Assembly: GCF_017968845.1 (NCBI RefSeq)
Contig: NZ_CP072876.1
Location: 2,046,001-2,110,000 of the forward strand
DNA length: 64,000 nucleotides
Direction of reading: 5' to 3'
From: Microbacterium sp. NIBRBAC000506063
GTDB lineage: Bacteria; Actinomycetota; Actinomycetes; Actinomycetales; Microbacteriaceae
Each line of letters begins with the position of its first letter. The first letter of the stretch is position 1. Shown here one piece after another: positions 45,487 through 53,633 of the stretch. The position numbers were made by a program, and so were the translations under genes. Below the pieces are notes generated by a model. The model ran no database searches. It saw only the letters and a program-made list of their open reading frames with translations, and was not told where the DNA came from.

Positions 45487-45543
45487 GAGGGAATGGTAGC
45501 AAGCGTTGCGGGGATGGCGCTGAGAGGATGCGAGAATCGACAG

Positions 45544-45936
45544 ATGCTCCTGATAGGTATCATCGCCGCCGCCGGTGCGGCCGTCACCCACATTCTCATC
45601 TTCGTGCTGGAGTCGTTGCGATGGACCGAGGAGCCGACGCGGCAGATCTTCGGCATCCGGAGCGAGGCCGACGCCCAGACGACCAAGCAGCTCGCCTTCA
45701 ACCAGGGCTTCTACAACCTCTTCCTGGCGCTGACGACGATTCTCGGCATCGTGCTGACCTACTCCGGTCACCTCACGGTTGGGCTCACGCTCATCTTCGC
45801 CGGCACCGGAATGATGCTCGCCGCCTCCCTCGTGCTGCTCCTCTCGAACCGGCGGATGCTGCGTGCCGCCGTGATGCAGGGCGGCATCCCGCTGCTGGCG
45901 ATCGTCGCCCTCACCCTCACGGTGACGCTGGGCTGA
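45544..45936 (+). CDS. DUF1304 family membrane protein
   Basis: Intact 130 residues with four hydrophobic helices (LIGIIAAAGAAVTHILIFVLE first). QLAFNQGFYNLFLAL is the DUF1304 signature. Start ATG 45544. Function unknown; no operon partner on its strand. A GC-rich hairpin follows the stop. Confidence 0.88.
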   Translation: MLLIGIIAAAGAAVTHILIFVLESLRWTEEPTRQIFGIRSEADAQTTKQLAFNQGFYNLFLALTTILGIVLTYSGHLTVGLTLIFAGTGMMLAASLVLLLSNRRMLRAAVMQGGIPLLAIVALTLTVTLG

Positions 45937-46007
45937 GACCCGGCGCCGCCCGGGCGGCGGGGGATGCGCTCTGACGGACGTGTGCCGGTTCTCCGGCCAG
46001 GTCGCCG

Positions 46008-47089
46008 TCAGCTCGCTGCGAGTGACGTGTCCAGCGCGGGGAAGGCGCGCAGGACCATCTCGACGAGCCGGTCGAGCGGCCGCGTGAGGGGATCTGTGGC
46101 GGGGACGCCGAGCTCGAGCTCGTACTCGGCGATGGCCTCGTCGATCTCGCCGTCGCTCATGTGCTCGTGGTTGATGGTGACGCCGATGACCTCGGTGTCG
46201 GCGAAGGCCTCGATCAGCTCGATCTCGCTGGCCACGCTCGGCATCGGGAACATCGGGAAGTCGCCCAGGGTCCGACGTTTCGGCGCGTGCTGCACGATGA
46301 CGCCCGCGGGCCTGCTGCCGCGCAGGATGTAGGCGGAGGTCAGGTACGCCGGGTGGCTGAGCGCACCTCGCCGGAGCAGAACTGGGGTACCAGTGCGTCC
46401 AGGGCGACGCCGTACTTTCCGCCCTGGATGATCGTCGTCTGTCCGGTGCCGACGAGCACGGCCTTGATGCCGCGGGCGTTGAGCGACTCGACCAGCAGCG
46501 TCGCCGTCGTGCGCTTGCCGATCGCCCCGTCCGTGCCGAGCACCGCGATCCGCGGGCAGGTCACGTCGAAGATCCGGCCCGAGAACGGGTGGAGGTCCTT
46601 CTTCGCTTTGGGCCGGCGCACATCGGTGATGGTCACGTTCGCACGCAGGCTCGCGGCCGCGAACTCGATGTCGTCGTTCAGGAACTCGTGGAGGCCGTTG
46701 ATGATGTGCATGCCTCTGGCGATGCCGTCCAGCAGCACGAGACGCTGGGCCTCCGAGAGGAGTCCGCTCGCGGGCGCGACGCCGCAGATCAGGTAGTCCG
46801 GCACCTGCCCGGCGTGGGCGATGGCCTCGGCGAGGTTCGCGAGCACCGGGATGCCGTTGGGCGTGTCGTCCAGGAACCTGCCGGCGTCGGCGCCGGACCG
46901 GGTGCTGTCGATGACGCTGAGGACCTCGTACTTCTCCGAGTGGCGCACCAGGCCGTTCGCGGTCTTGCCGTCCTGCTCGCCGAACTGGCCCTCGCAGTAG
47001 ACGACGGCCGTCGTCCCGTGCGGGAGAGCGGCGAGGGCGGCGCCGGAGTCGGAGAGATCGGGGCGGGAATCGGACAGGAACATGATCAT
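46008..47089 (-). CDS. DUF1611 family protein (one frameshift)
   Basis: About 360 residues. N-terminal Rossmann-like part (TTAVVYCEGQFGEQDGKTAN, LICGVAPASG) and a P-loop-like NTPase part ITDVRRPK..., VLGTDGAIGKRTTATLLVESL, TIIQGGKYGVALDAL. The C-terminal part, VQHAPKRRTLGDFPMFPMPS, is in another frame, so a base is missing near 46365. Some DUF1611 proteins act in D-glutamate or dipeptide metabolism (DgcN type); no epimerase partner is seen here. Confidence 0.78.
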
Positions 47090-47228
47090 CCTCTGAGTAG
47101 TTCAGAGGAGGCGACGGGGTCGTGGCGGGGTCGGAACGCCCAGCAGCAACGAGAAGTCTTCCCTGATCCGACGTCTGTCGGTGAAGCGACCCTATCAGGC
47201 GGGGATGTGGGGCGGCTGTGGGTCTCGG

Positions 47229-47465
47229 TCAGGCGAGGAAGCGCGCCTCGATCACGCGCCGGGCCCGGGCTCCGGTGTCCCGGCGCAGACCCTCCGGCGC
47301 CTTGGCGACCGTCAGTGCGAGCATGGGGACGGCGACGAGAAGATCCTCGGCCTCGACGTCGGCTCGCACTTCTCCGGACGCTTGGGCGGAACGCAGAACC
47401 TCGGCGACGACGGCGCGCAGTCTATGCCGTGCCGGGCAGGCGAGAGGATCTCCGAGGGCTTCCGT
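47229..47465 (-). pseudogene. TetR-family regulator, C-terminal remnant
   Basis: LRAVVAEVLRSAQASGEVRA and DLLVAVPMLALTVAKAPEGL resemble the ligand-binding C-terminus of TetR regulators. The DNA-binding N-terminal domain is absent. The remnant runs up to the remnant of a hydrolase gene on the other strand. Confidence 0.6.
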
Positions 47466-47467
47466 CC

Positions 47468-47671
47468 GCATGGCTCTGCGCCGGCGACATCGAGCTGTTC
47501 TTCGACGAGGTCGTGACCTACTCCGAGAGGCTCACGGCCGCCGGCGTGGACACCCGGCTGGAGATCGTCGAGGGTGGCGCGCACGGTTTCGAGAACTGGG
47601 CGTGTGAGACGACGCTCGCGCAGAATCTGCTGGGAACCGCACGGTCGTGGCTCGCTGAGAAGCTCGGATGA
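47468..47671 (+). pseudogene. Alpha/beta hydrolase (acetyl-hydrolase type), C-terminal remnant
   Basis: About 65 residues: GDIELFFDEVVTYSERLTAA, GVDTRLEIVEGGAHGFENWA, LAEKLG. This is the C-terminal end of a hydrolase with the catalytic His (AHGFE) but no nucleophile region. The rest of the gene is missing at the junction with the TetR remnant. Confidence 0.65.
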
Positions 47672-47792
47672 TGTGCGGCGTCGCCCCGGCTACGGGTCGG
47701 GGTGCTCGGGCACGACGGGTCTGAGCCCGGCATCCGATGTCGACCGATAGGGGTTAAGCCGGGCTGTCGGATGCTCCTGCGAGGATGGTCAT

Positions 47793-48940
47793 ATGCTCAC
47801 CACCCTCGCCGTCGCCGGGTACCGTTCCCTCGTCGACGTCGTGCTGCCGCTGAGCCCGCTCACGGTGATCACCGGCGCCAATGGCACTGGGAAGTCCAAT
47901 CTCTACCGCGCCCTGCGTCTGCTCGCCGCGGCCGGGCACGGGCAGGCGGTCGCGGCGATCGCCCGCGAGGGCGGACTGAGCAGTGTGCTGTGGGCGGGAC
48001 CGGAGACCCCTCAAGGTCCGGGTGCGCAGGGCACCGTGCGGAAGTCCCCGGTCTCGGTGCGGCTGGGCTTCGCCGGAGACGAACTCGGCTACATCCTCGA
48101 TCTGGGTCTGCCGCAGATCGATCCGCGCGGTCCCAGTCCTTTCGTCCGCGACCCTGAGATCAAGCGGGAGCAGGTCTTCAGCGGGCCCGCCGCCCGTCCG
48201 GGGTCTCTGATGATTGACCGGCGGAGCGCCGGCGTCCGAGTCCGGGGCGATGACGGATGGGTGTCGCTGACACAGAGCCTGGGGCCGGGCAGAGCGTCCT
48301 GCTCGATCTTGCCGACGGCACGGCGCAGCCGGAGGCGGTGGCGCTTCGGCATCGGATCGCCTCCTGGCGCTTCTACGACCACTTCCGCACCGACGCCGCG
48401 GCACCGGCGCGGATGCCTCAGGTGGGCACGCGCACACGATGGCTGAGCGACGACGGCGCCGATCTCGCGGCGGTCTGGGCGACCACGCAGGACGCCGCCC
48501 GCGGAGGCCCGCTCGACGACGCGGTCGAGCGGGCCTTCCCGGGCTCGCGCGTGGAGGTCGCGGTCGCCGACGGCGTGTTCCGCCTGCAGCTGCACCAGCC
48601 CGGGCTGCTGCGTCCTCTCGAGGCGGCCGAGCTGTCCGACGGCACTCTGCGCTATCTGTTGCTGTGCGCGTCCCTGCTGCCTGCCGTTCCCCCGCCGCTC
48701 CTCGTGGTGAACGAACCGGAGTCGAGTCTGCACGAGAGCCTCCTCGAGCCGCTGGGTGCGCTGCTGGCCGCAGCCGCCGCGCAGACCCAGGTCGTTGTGG
48801 TCACCCACTCGGCGCTGCTGCGCCGCGCGCTCGCCGAAGCGGACGGTGCGATCGTCGAGCTCGAGTCCGAGGGCTTCGGCACGCGCGTGCGCGATCAGCT
48901 GCCGCTGGAGCGCCCAAGCTGGCACTGGCCCTCGCGCTGA
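47793..48940 (+). CDS. AAA family ATPase, RecF/SMC-like (AAA_21), one frameshift
   Basis: About 382 residues. Opening LAVAGYRSLVDVVLPLSPLT, Walker A ITGANGTGKSNLYRAL, ABC-type Walker B PPLLVVNEPESSLHESLLEP and VVVTHSALLRRALAEADGAI. Frame changes near 48285. Belongs to stand-alone ATPases often called DUF2813/OLD-like; no nuclease partner is adjacent, so a defence role cannot be assumed. Last host gene before the attachment site. Confidence 0.85.
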
Positions 48941-48971
48941 GGGATCCTCGGCACACTCAATCGCCTCGGCA

Positions 48972-48989
48972 ATGAGCGCAAGCGCTCAT
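48972..48989. repeat. Short perfect palindrome ATGAGCGC-AA-GCGCTCAT
   Basis: 18-bp hairpin 31 bp after the AAA ATPase stop; may act as its terminator. The rest of 48941-49131 holds no recognisable gene. Confidence 0.55.
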
Positions 48990-49131
48990 GCGCTCGGCTC
49001 AATCGTGTGTGCCCCCGCGTCCCTATCGCCCTCTCCACGCGCCGCAACGTTGCGTGCGGACAGCGGGTCGCGAGGGGGAGCGGCGCGCGGAGCCTCCTGG
49101 GCGACAGGGGCCCGTCAGACGGGAGGTGTAG

Positions 49132-49169
49132 AACGAGAAAAACCGCCCCAGAGGGCGGCTTTTCTCGTT
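49132..49169. terminator. Bidirectional terminator next to the tRNA remnant
   Basis: AACGAGAAAA and CTTTTCTCGTT pair around an inner CCGCCC/GGGCGG stem, giving U-rich tails on both strands. It directly follows the 3' end of the tRNA sequence on the minus strand, as expected for the original host tRNA gene. Confidence 0.85.
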
Positions 49170-49171
49170 CG

Positions 49172-49209
49172 TGCCCCCGACAGGAGTCGAACCTGCGACC
49201 TACGGTACC
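49172..49209 (-). other. attL-type site: 3' end of an arginine tRNA gene
   Basis: Read on the minus strand, this has the 3' anticodon stem ACCGT, variable loop AGGTC, T-arm GCAGG-TTCGACT-CCTGT and acceptor strand CGGGGGC plus A. It fits the 3' half of an actinobacterial tRNA-Arg, probably CCG anticodon. No 5' half lies upstream, so an element has inserted; the intact tRNA should be at the other junction. Confidence 0.75.
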
Positions 49210-49490
49210 AACGTTCGGAGGTCTGGCGGCGTCGAGCCACCAACGTCGAGGAACCAGCGGTAGTCAATCTTGGTGAGTAGCTGGAGCCGCTTTGCCAGAT
49301 CGGGCACCGCGCGGAAGCGGGGAGCCGAGCGGCCGGTCTCATACGCGGCCACAGTGCTCGGCGTCAGGTCGAGCGCGGCCGCGAACTCTCGCTGTTCCAT
49401 CCCGATCGACATGCGGGCCTTCCGGAACTTGTCGGCGAAGGTCCAGTCCGGGACGTAGATGGTGTCCACTGCGGGTGCTGGTGTGCTCAT
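49200..49490 (-). CDS. Xre-family repressor whose 3' end enters the attachment core
   Basis: 96 residues from ATG 49490 (a TTG at 49505 would add five). An HTH_XRE domain (FADKFRKARMSIGMEQREFA, ALDLTPSTVAAYETGRSAP) fills the middle. The stop TAG (49200-49202) lies inside the tRNA-derived core, so the last codons are att sequence. A CATAAT box ends a few bases before the ATG and there is no Shine-Dalgarno, suggesting a leaderless message like lambda cI. Likely maintains lysogeny by binding the three repeated sites next to it. Confidence 0.8.
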   Translation of the reverse strand: MSTPAPAVDTIYVPDWTFADKFRKARMSIGMEQREFAAALDLTPSTVAAYETGRSAPRFRAVPDLAKRLQLLTKIDYRWFLDVGGSTPPDLRTLVP

Positions 49491-49511
49491 AGGAACATTA
49501 TGCAACCCTCG

Positions 49512-49528
49512 GCAAACCTACGCAAGCG
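49512..49528. promoter_or_regulatory. Operator O1 of the lysogeny switch
   Basis: GCAAACCTACGCAAGCG. Sixteen of seventeen bases match the inverted copy at 49562. It is placed just upstream of the repressor promoter. Confidence 0.7.
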
Positions 49529-49561
49529 CCACCGAAACACGCACGACACGCAATCACACTA

Positions 49562-49578
49562 CGCTTGCGTATGTTTGC
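49562..49578. promoter_or_regulatory. Operator O2 of the lysogeny switch (inverted)
   Basis: CGCTTGCGTATGTTTGC is the inverted form of O1. It overlaps the likely -35 (TTGCGT) of the rightward promoter, whose -10 is TATGTT at 49589-49594, so repressor binding would block rightward transcription. Confidence 0.7.
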
Positions 49579-49600
49579 GACGTGTGCTTATGTTCTCATC

Positions 49601-49792
49601 ATGCAAACTACGCATGCGCAGGATCGACGAATTGGCGTAACAGAGGCCGCTCGGATCTCAGGTTTCTCCATCGACACCATCCGGCGTGCCGCCGACTCCG
49701 GCAAGCTGAACCACACCCGCACCCCCGGCGGGCAACGACGCTTCCTTGTCGATGACGTTCTCGCGCTCGCCGAGGGTGGTGAGCAGTCGTGA
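49601..49792 (+). CDS. Excisionase/Cro-like MerR-type HTH protein
   Basis: 63 residues: RRIGVTEAARISGFSIDTIRRAADSGKLN, given here as IGVTEAARISGFSIDTIRR and AADSGKLNHTRTPGGQRRF, a winged helix like MerR N-termini and excisionases. The ATG sits at the expected start point of the rightward promoter, so it may be leaderless. Divergent from the repressor across the operator region, the position of cro in lambda-like and BPs-like phages. Could also be the excisionase. Confidence 0.75.
   Translation: MQTTHAQDRRIGVTEAARISGFSIDTIRRAADSGKLNHTRTPGGQRRFLVDDVLALAEGGEQS
49603..49618. promoter_or_regulatory. Operator O3, overlapping the rightward start codon
   Basis: GCAAACTACGCATGCG is a third copy with one base deleted. 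It lies over codons 1-6 of the Cro/excisionase-like gene. Confidence 0.6.
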
Positions 49793-50169
49793 ACGAGGTT
49801 CTCGTCGGGCTGGTCGCCGTCACGCTGATCGTCGCGATCGCGGGCCTCGTGCTACAGCTTCGCGCGGCAGGAGTCTTCGAGCTGCTGGCGGACGCGTTCT
49901 GGAGCACCTACGACACCGTGACCGGGAAGACACTCCCCCAGCTCTGGCCTACATGCGCGACCTGTGGGCATGAGATCGACCCGGACTATCGACCGTTGAA
50001 CGTGATCAAGACCCAGGATGCGGCCACAGCTGTCCCCGACGACGGGCAGAAGCGTTGTGCTTCCTGTTCAGCCGGTTCACGTGCCGTCGGAGGCGACGAA
50101 CGCGGCGGCGTGACGTTCGCGTCCACGGCCACACATACAGCTTCACTGTCGAAGGACGGACCCAAGTGA
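49789..50169 (+). CDS. Small phage protein with N-terminal membrane helix
   Basis: 126 residues from a GTG that overlaps the previous stop by 4 bp. LVGLVAVTLIVAIAGLVLQL is a membrane helix; CATCGHEID and KRCASCSAG give two CXXC pairs, a possible zinc site. Its last 160 bases overlap the minus-strand gene at 50006, so a frame error near the end is possible. Not recognised. Confidence 0.55.
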   Translation: MNEVLVGLVAVTLIVAIAGLVLQLRAAGVFELLADAFWSTYDTVTGKTLPQLWPTCATCGHEIDPDYRPLNVIKTQDAATAVPDDGQKRCASCSAGSRAVGGDERGGVTFASTATHTASLSKDGPK

Positions 50170-50473
50170 CCGTCACAGAAGCGCCGAGCTCCCAGACCGG
50201 CAACTCGATCACCTCGTCGGGCGCCACCGAGGAGAACTTGTGCGAGCCGACGAGCTCGGTCGCTGATTCGAGCATCACCCACACCTCACTGGCATCTTCC
50301 CGAGTGCGATTCACCAAGCGACCCTCTGGCAGCACAACCCAAAGCGGACGATACGCCTCTCGTCGCTCCGCGCGGACGCCGAAAGCAAGCGCCACCGCCG
50401 ACGCGATCAGCGCGGCTGCAACGCCGGCCCACGTCGCGACGTCGCCCCATGCCACCGTCTCCAACCATTCCAT
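50006..50473 (-). CDS. Minus-strand membrane-anchored phage protein
   Basis: 155 residues: MEWLETVAWGDVATWAGVAA, then ALIASAVALAFGV as one helix, then a folded region (PLWVVLPEGRLVNRTREDA) and a very basic tail. TACGAT lies 7 bases before the ATG, so a leaderless transcript is possible. Opposite in direction to the early operon, as expected for a gene expressed in the lysogen, such as an exclusion protein; function unknown. Confidence 0.6.
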   Translation of the reverse strand: MEWLETVAWGDVATWAGVAAALIASAVALAFGVRAERREAYRPLWVVLPEGRLVNRTREDASEVWVMLESATELVGSHKFSSVAPDEVIELPVWELGASVTVTWVRPSTVKLYVWPWTRTSRRRVRRLRRHVNRLNRKHNASARRRGQLWPHPGS

Positions 50474-50590
50474 GCCTGCGATCGTATCCGTCGCGCTCGC
50501 CGGGGGCGGTGAGTAGCCGTGCGGCAATCGTTCACGATCCACGCGGACCGGGTCTCGATCCGGAACACCGACCGTCGCCGGCCGGCGCGG

Positions 50591-50758
50591 TCAGCCCGCA
50601 TCGACGCGAGCGGCGATGTGCTCGAGCGCGTCCCAGATGCGGTTCAACTCCGCCGAGATCGTCATCCGGTCACTCGCGCCCCGCTCGGCAAGGTCGGCGA
50701 TGTCGTCGACGGCCGCGGCGCGGAGGTTGCGGACGACGTCCAGGGTTCCAGCTCTCAT
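50591..50758 (-). CDS. Small minus-strand protein (55 aa)
   Basis: MRAGTLDVVRNLRAAAVDDI, ADLAERGASDRMTISAELNR, IWDALEHIAARVDAG. Helical and acidic, with GAGGGAGAG about 9 bp upstream of the ATG. Lies upstream of the minus-strand membrane gene. Not recognised; called on its ribosome site and well-formed composition. Confidence 0.6.
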   Translation of the reverse strand: MRAGTLDVVRNLRAAAVDDIADLAERGASDRMTISAELNRIWDALEHIAARVDAG

Positions 50759-50833
50759 TCTGATCTCTCTCCCTCAGGGTCTCCGGTCGCAGGGGACGAC
50801 CGTGGGGTCACAGCCCCGAGGGTAGAGCAGTCG

Positions 50834-51565
50834 GTGCACCACTCTGGCACCGACACTGCGGCCGCGGAGCCGGGAGCCTATCGCTCCGCGGCCGCACCAA
50901 CGCTCTACTACCAGGACCGCCTCGTCACCCTCTACCACGGCGACTGCCTCACCGACCCGTCGCTCTGGACCGGCGCGGCCGTCATGATCACCGACCCGCC
51001 CTACGGGCTGCAGAAGCTCGCCGGCGGCTACGGATTCCGCTCCAGCCGACGCGGTAGCGTCACGATCGCCAACGACCTCGACACCACCGTCCGTGACGCC
51101 GTGCTCGAGCTGTGGGGCGACAAGCCCGTCGCGATGTTCGGCACACCCCGCCTCGAGGAACCGCCCGGCGGCTGGTCCGACCGACTCGTCTGGGACAAAG
51201 CCCAGCTCGGCCTCAACGGCGGCGCCTGGCGCTACGCCCACGAGACGATCTTCGTCCGCGGCGACGGATGGCAGCGCCTCAGCGACAGCTCCTCGAGCAT
51301 CCTCCGCCACTCCACCCAGAAGAACCGCGCCCACGTCGCCCGCCACATCCACTCCAAGCCCGAGAAGCTCCTCGCCGACCTCATCACAGCAGCCCCCGAC
51401 GGCCTCATCGTCGACCCCTTCGCCGGCGGCGGCTCCACCATCGCCGCCGCCCGAGCCCTCGGCCGCCCGATCGTCGCTTTCGAGCTCGAGGAGCACTACT
51501 GCGACGCGATCGTCGAACGCATCACCAGCCGCCTCGACCTCTTCGAGCCCGGAGACCCCGCATGA
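50834..51565 (+). CDS. Phage DNA methyltransferase (N4/N6 class)
   Basis: About 243 residues. Catalytic motif IV VMITDPPYGLQKL near the N-terminus and SAM-binding motif DPFAGGGSTIAAARALGRP near the C-terminus, the order of the beta class. GTG 50834 has GAGGG about 11 bp upstream; the region before it belongs to the divergent 55-residue gene. No cognate endonuclease is adjacent, so it is probably an orphan enzyme that protects phage DNA or modifies its own sites. Overlaps the next gene by 4 bp. Confidence 0.85.
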   Translation: MHHSGTDTAAAEPGAYRSAAAPTLYYQDRLVTLYHGDCLTDPSLWTGAAVMITDPPYGLQKLAGGYGFRSSRRGSVTIANDLDTTVRDAVLELWGDKPVAMFGTPRLEEPPGGWSDRLVWDKAQLGLNGGAWRYAHETIFVRGDGWQRLSDSSSSILRHSTQKNRAHVARHIHSKPEKLLADLITAAPDGLIVDPFAGGGSTIAAARALGRPIVAFELEEHYCDAIVERITSRLDLFEPGDPA

Positions 51566-52295
51566 GCGTCGACTGGCCGGTCGCGCAGATCCCCACCAGC
51601 GACACCGGCCCCACACACCCCGACGCCGTCTTCCTGCCCTCCACTGGCCACACCACGGCACCCTCCGCGTCCTCGTCGACCGCGACGCGATCCTCATCGC
51701 CGCCCCCGACCTCCACGCGCTCGCCGAGGTCGACGCGGACGGCGATGAGCCGGTGCACCCGACGATCGAGCCGCGAGTGATGTGGCGGCGCAACGCGGAC
51801 GCCGAGCTGACCCCGATGTACGACCTCGCCTCCGCGGTCGCCGTGCTCGAGCACACCCCCACCCACCAGACCACGGAGCTGCTCGAGTGGATGGGCGAGA
51901 CCCTGCCTGAGATCCTCGACGACGAGGTCCTCGCCGGCGCCGTCCCCCTCGAGCCGCACACCGCCGCGTTCACCGTCGCCCATGCCGCGGAGATCCTCGA
52001 CCGCGACCCCACGGTCTCCATCGGCCGGCAGAGCCTCTTCGCCCACCTCGAGCACATCGGCTGGGCCGAGCGCCACCCCGACGGCCACTGGCAGCCCACT
52101 GCCACCGCCCGCCGCCACCACTGGCTCACCATCCGCGCTGTCGTCATCCGTGCCGGCAACTCCCGCCGCTACTACGACCAGCTCTACATCACTCAGACCG
52201 GCCTCACGGAGCTCCGCCGCACTCTGCACGCCCTCCACAGCGAGCCGGTCCTCTTCGAGCCCGAGACCCTCCCGATCCCCGACACCGAAGGATGA
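51562..52295 (+). CDS. Phage antirepressor-like protein with KilAC-type C-terminus (one frameshift)
   Basis: About 244 residues. The C-terminal part FTVAHAAEILDRDPTVSIGR, QSLFAHLEHIGWAERHPDGH and YYDQLYITQTGLTELRRTL follows the KilAC pattern (Lf-Lr-gW, then YITxxGLxxL). The N-terminal half is not recognised. Frame changes near 51645. KilAC proteins often act as antirepressors or DNA-binding switch proteins in phages. Confidence 0.7.
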
Positions 52296-52492
52296 TCATG
52301 GACACTCCCACCACCGCTCCCGGGCGCACGACCTGGCGCCACTGGGTCTACACCCTCGCCGCTTTCGCGATCCTGATCGCCGTCATGTGGGCGCTCGCCG
52401 TGCTCCCGCTGGCGATCGCGATGCTGATCGCCGTGGTCGTCGCGGCCGCCCTGATCGTCGGCAACGTCGCCCTCGCGAGGAGCGCCCGGTGA
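52292..52492 (+). CDS. Two-helix membrane microprotein
   Basis: 66 residues with two hydrophobic stretches, VYTLAAFAILIAVMWALAVL and AIAMLIAVVVAAALIVGNVA. Start ATG 52292 overlaps the previous stop (ATGA); an alternative ATG is at 52298. Function unknown. Confidence 0.7.
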   Translation: MIMDTPTTAPGRTTWRHWVYTLAAFAILIAVMWALAVLPLAIAMLIAVVVAAALIVGNVALARSAR

Positions 52493-52623
52493 ACGGCGTC
52501 CCCCACAACCGGCGCCGACCCCGCCACGACCGCCTCCGCGACTGGGCGGCGCTGATCATCACCGGCACCGCGGCCGCCACGACGATCTCCGTCTTCATCG
52601 TCGGGATGGTCCTCGTCCCATGA
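52489..52623 (+). CDS. Single-helix membrane microprotein
   Basis: 44 residues from GTG 52489: basic N-terminus VNGVPHNRRRPRHDRLRDWA and helix ALIITGTAAATTISVFIVGM. Overlaps both neighbours by 4 bp. Function unknown. Confidence 0.65.
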   Translation: MNGVPHNRRRPRHDRLRDWAALIITGTAAATTISVFIVGMVLVP

Positions 52624-53350
52624 GCGCCCACCGCCCCGCCGACTACCGGTGCCCAGCTGAGCACCGGCACGGAGACACCCTCACCTGCGCCACCGCCCAC
52701 GGCTGCACCTGCCCCGACTGCAAGGGCGCACACCGCGAGTACTCGTTCTACCGACGGCACATGCTCGCCGCCGGCCGCGCCCACGTCTTCGACAGCCTCA
52801 TCGACGCCACCGCCGCCCGCCGGCGAGTCCAAGCCCTCATGTGCCTCGGCTGGTCCCAATCCGAGATCTCCCGCCGCACCGGCATCCGACAAGCCCGCCT
52901 CTCGGCCGTCCTCTACCAGCCCACCATCAAGACGAGCACCCACCAGCGCATCGCCCGCGCCTACGACGACCTCTGCCTGTCCACACCGCCCGCCGACACC
53001 AAGGGACAGCGCATGAGCGTGCACCGCACCCAGGCGCTCGCCGCACGCCGCGGCTGGGTGCCACCGCTGGCCTGGGACGACATCGACAACGACCCCACCC
53101 GGCGACCGTCGACACAGCCGACACGACCCCGGACCCGATCGCCGTCGACCTCGCGATCGCCGGCCACCCCGTGCCCCTCACCCCGGTCGATCGCCGTGAA
53201 TGCGTCCGCATCCTCCACGCCGAGCACTGGTCCGACGGCCGCATCGCCGACCGCATCCGCTGCACAGAACGCACCGTCGAACGCATCCGCAACAAGCTCG
53301 GACTCCCCGCCTGGGACCAGCACGAGCAGATCACCAGGAGAGCCGCATGA
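52620..53350 (+). CDS. Phage DNA-binding protein with zinc-like motif and HTH domains (one frameshift)
   Basis: About 243 residues. N-terminal CPAEHRHGDTLTCATAHGCT then CPDCKGAHREYSFYRR, a cysteine/histidine cluster typical of actinophage proteins; SQSEISRRTGIRQARLSAVL is a first helix-turn-helix; WSDGRIADRIRCTERTVERI a second, LuxR/sigma-like one. Frame changes near 53100. Likely a regulator of phage early genes. Confidence 0.7.
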
Positions 53351-53633
53351 GCACCCCCACCGACGTCATCGAAGGCACTAGCCACGGAGAACTCCGCTGG
53401 CTCGTCTGGCGCGAATACCTCCGCCCCACCATGTTCGGCGAGACCATCACACCCGACCCGGAGGTCAAGACCGCTCGCCACGCGCTCTCGTCTGGGCCGT
53501 CCGCCCCATCCGCGGACGCGGCGCCCTCCGTATCCCCGCAGGCGGCCCCACATTCTTCGCCAGCCGCATCGCCGCCCTCAACTTCGCCCACCAGCAAGCA
53601 CGACGCCACTACCGCCCAAGGAGAACCGCATGA
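53347..53633 (+). CDS. Small phage protein (one frameshift)
   Basis: About 95 residues: MSTPTDVIEGTSHGELRWLV, WREYLRPTMFGETITPDPEV, then, after a break near 53488, IPAGGPTFFASRIAALNFAH and a basic end. Not recognised. Overlaps both neighbours by 4 bp. Confidence 0.55.

Noticed and set aside
47793..48940. AAA ATPase as part of a phage-defence system (for example Gabija- or OLD-like)
   Set aside because: No nuclease, helicase or other partner is adjacent, and the protein ends after the ATPase domain.
49172..49209. Complete tRNA gene
   Set aside because: The sequence upstream on the minus strand (49210 onward) does not form the anticodon loop, D-arm or 5' acceptor strand.
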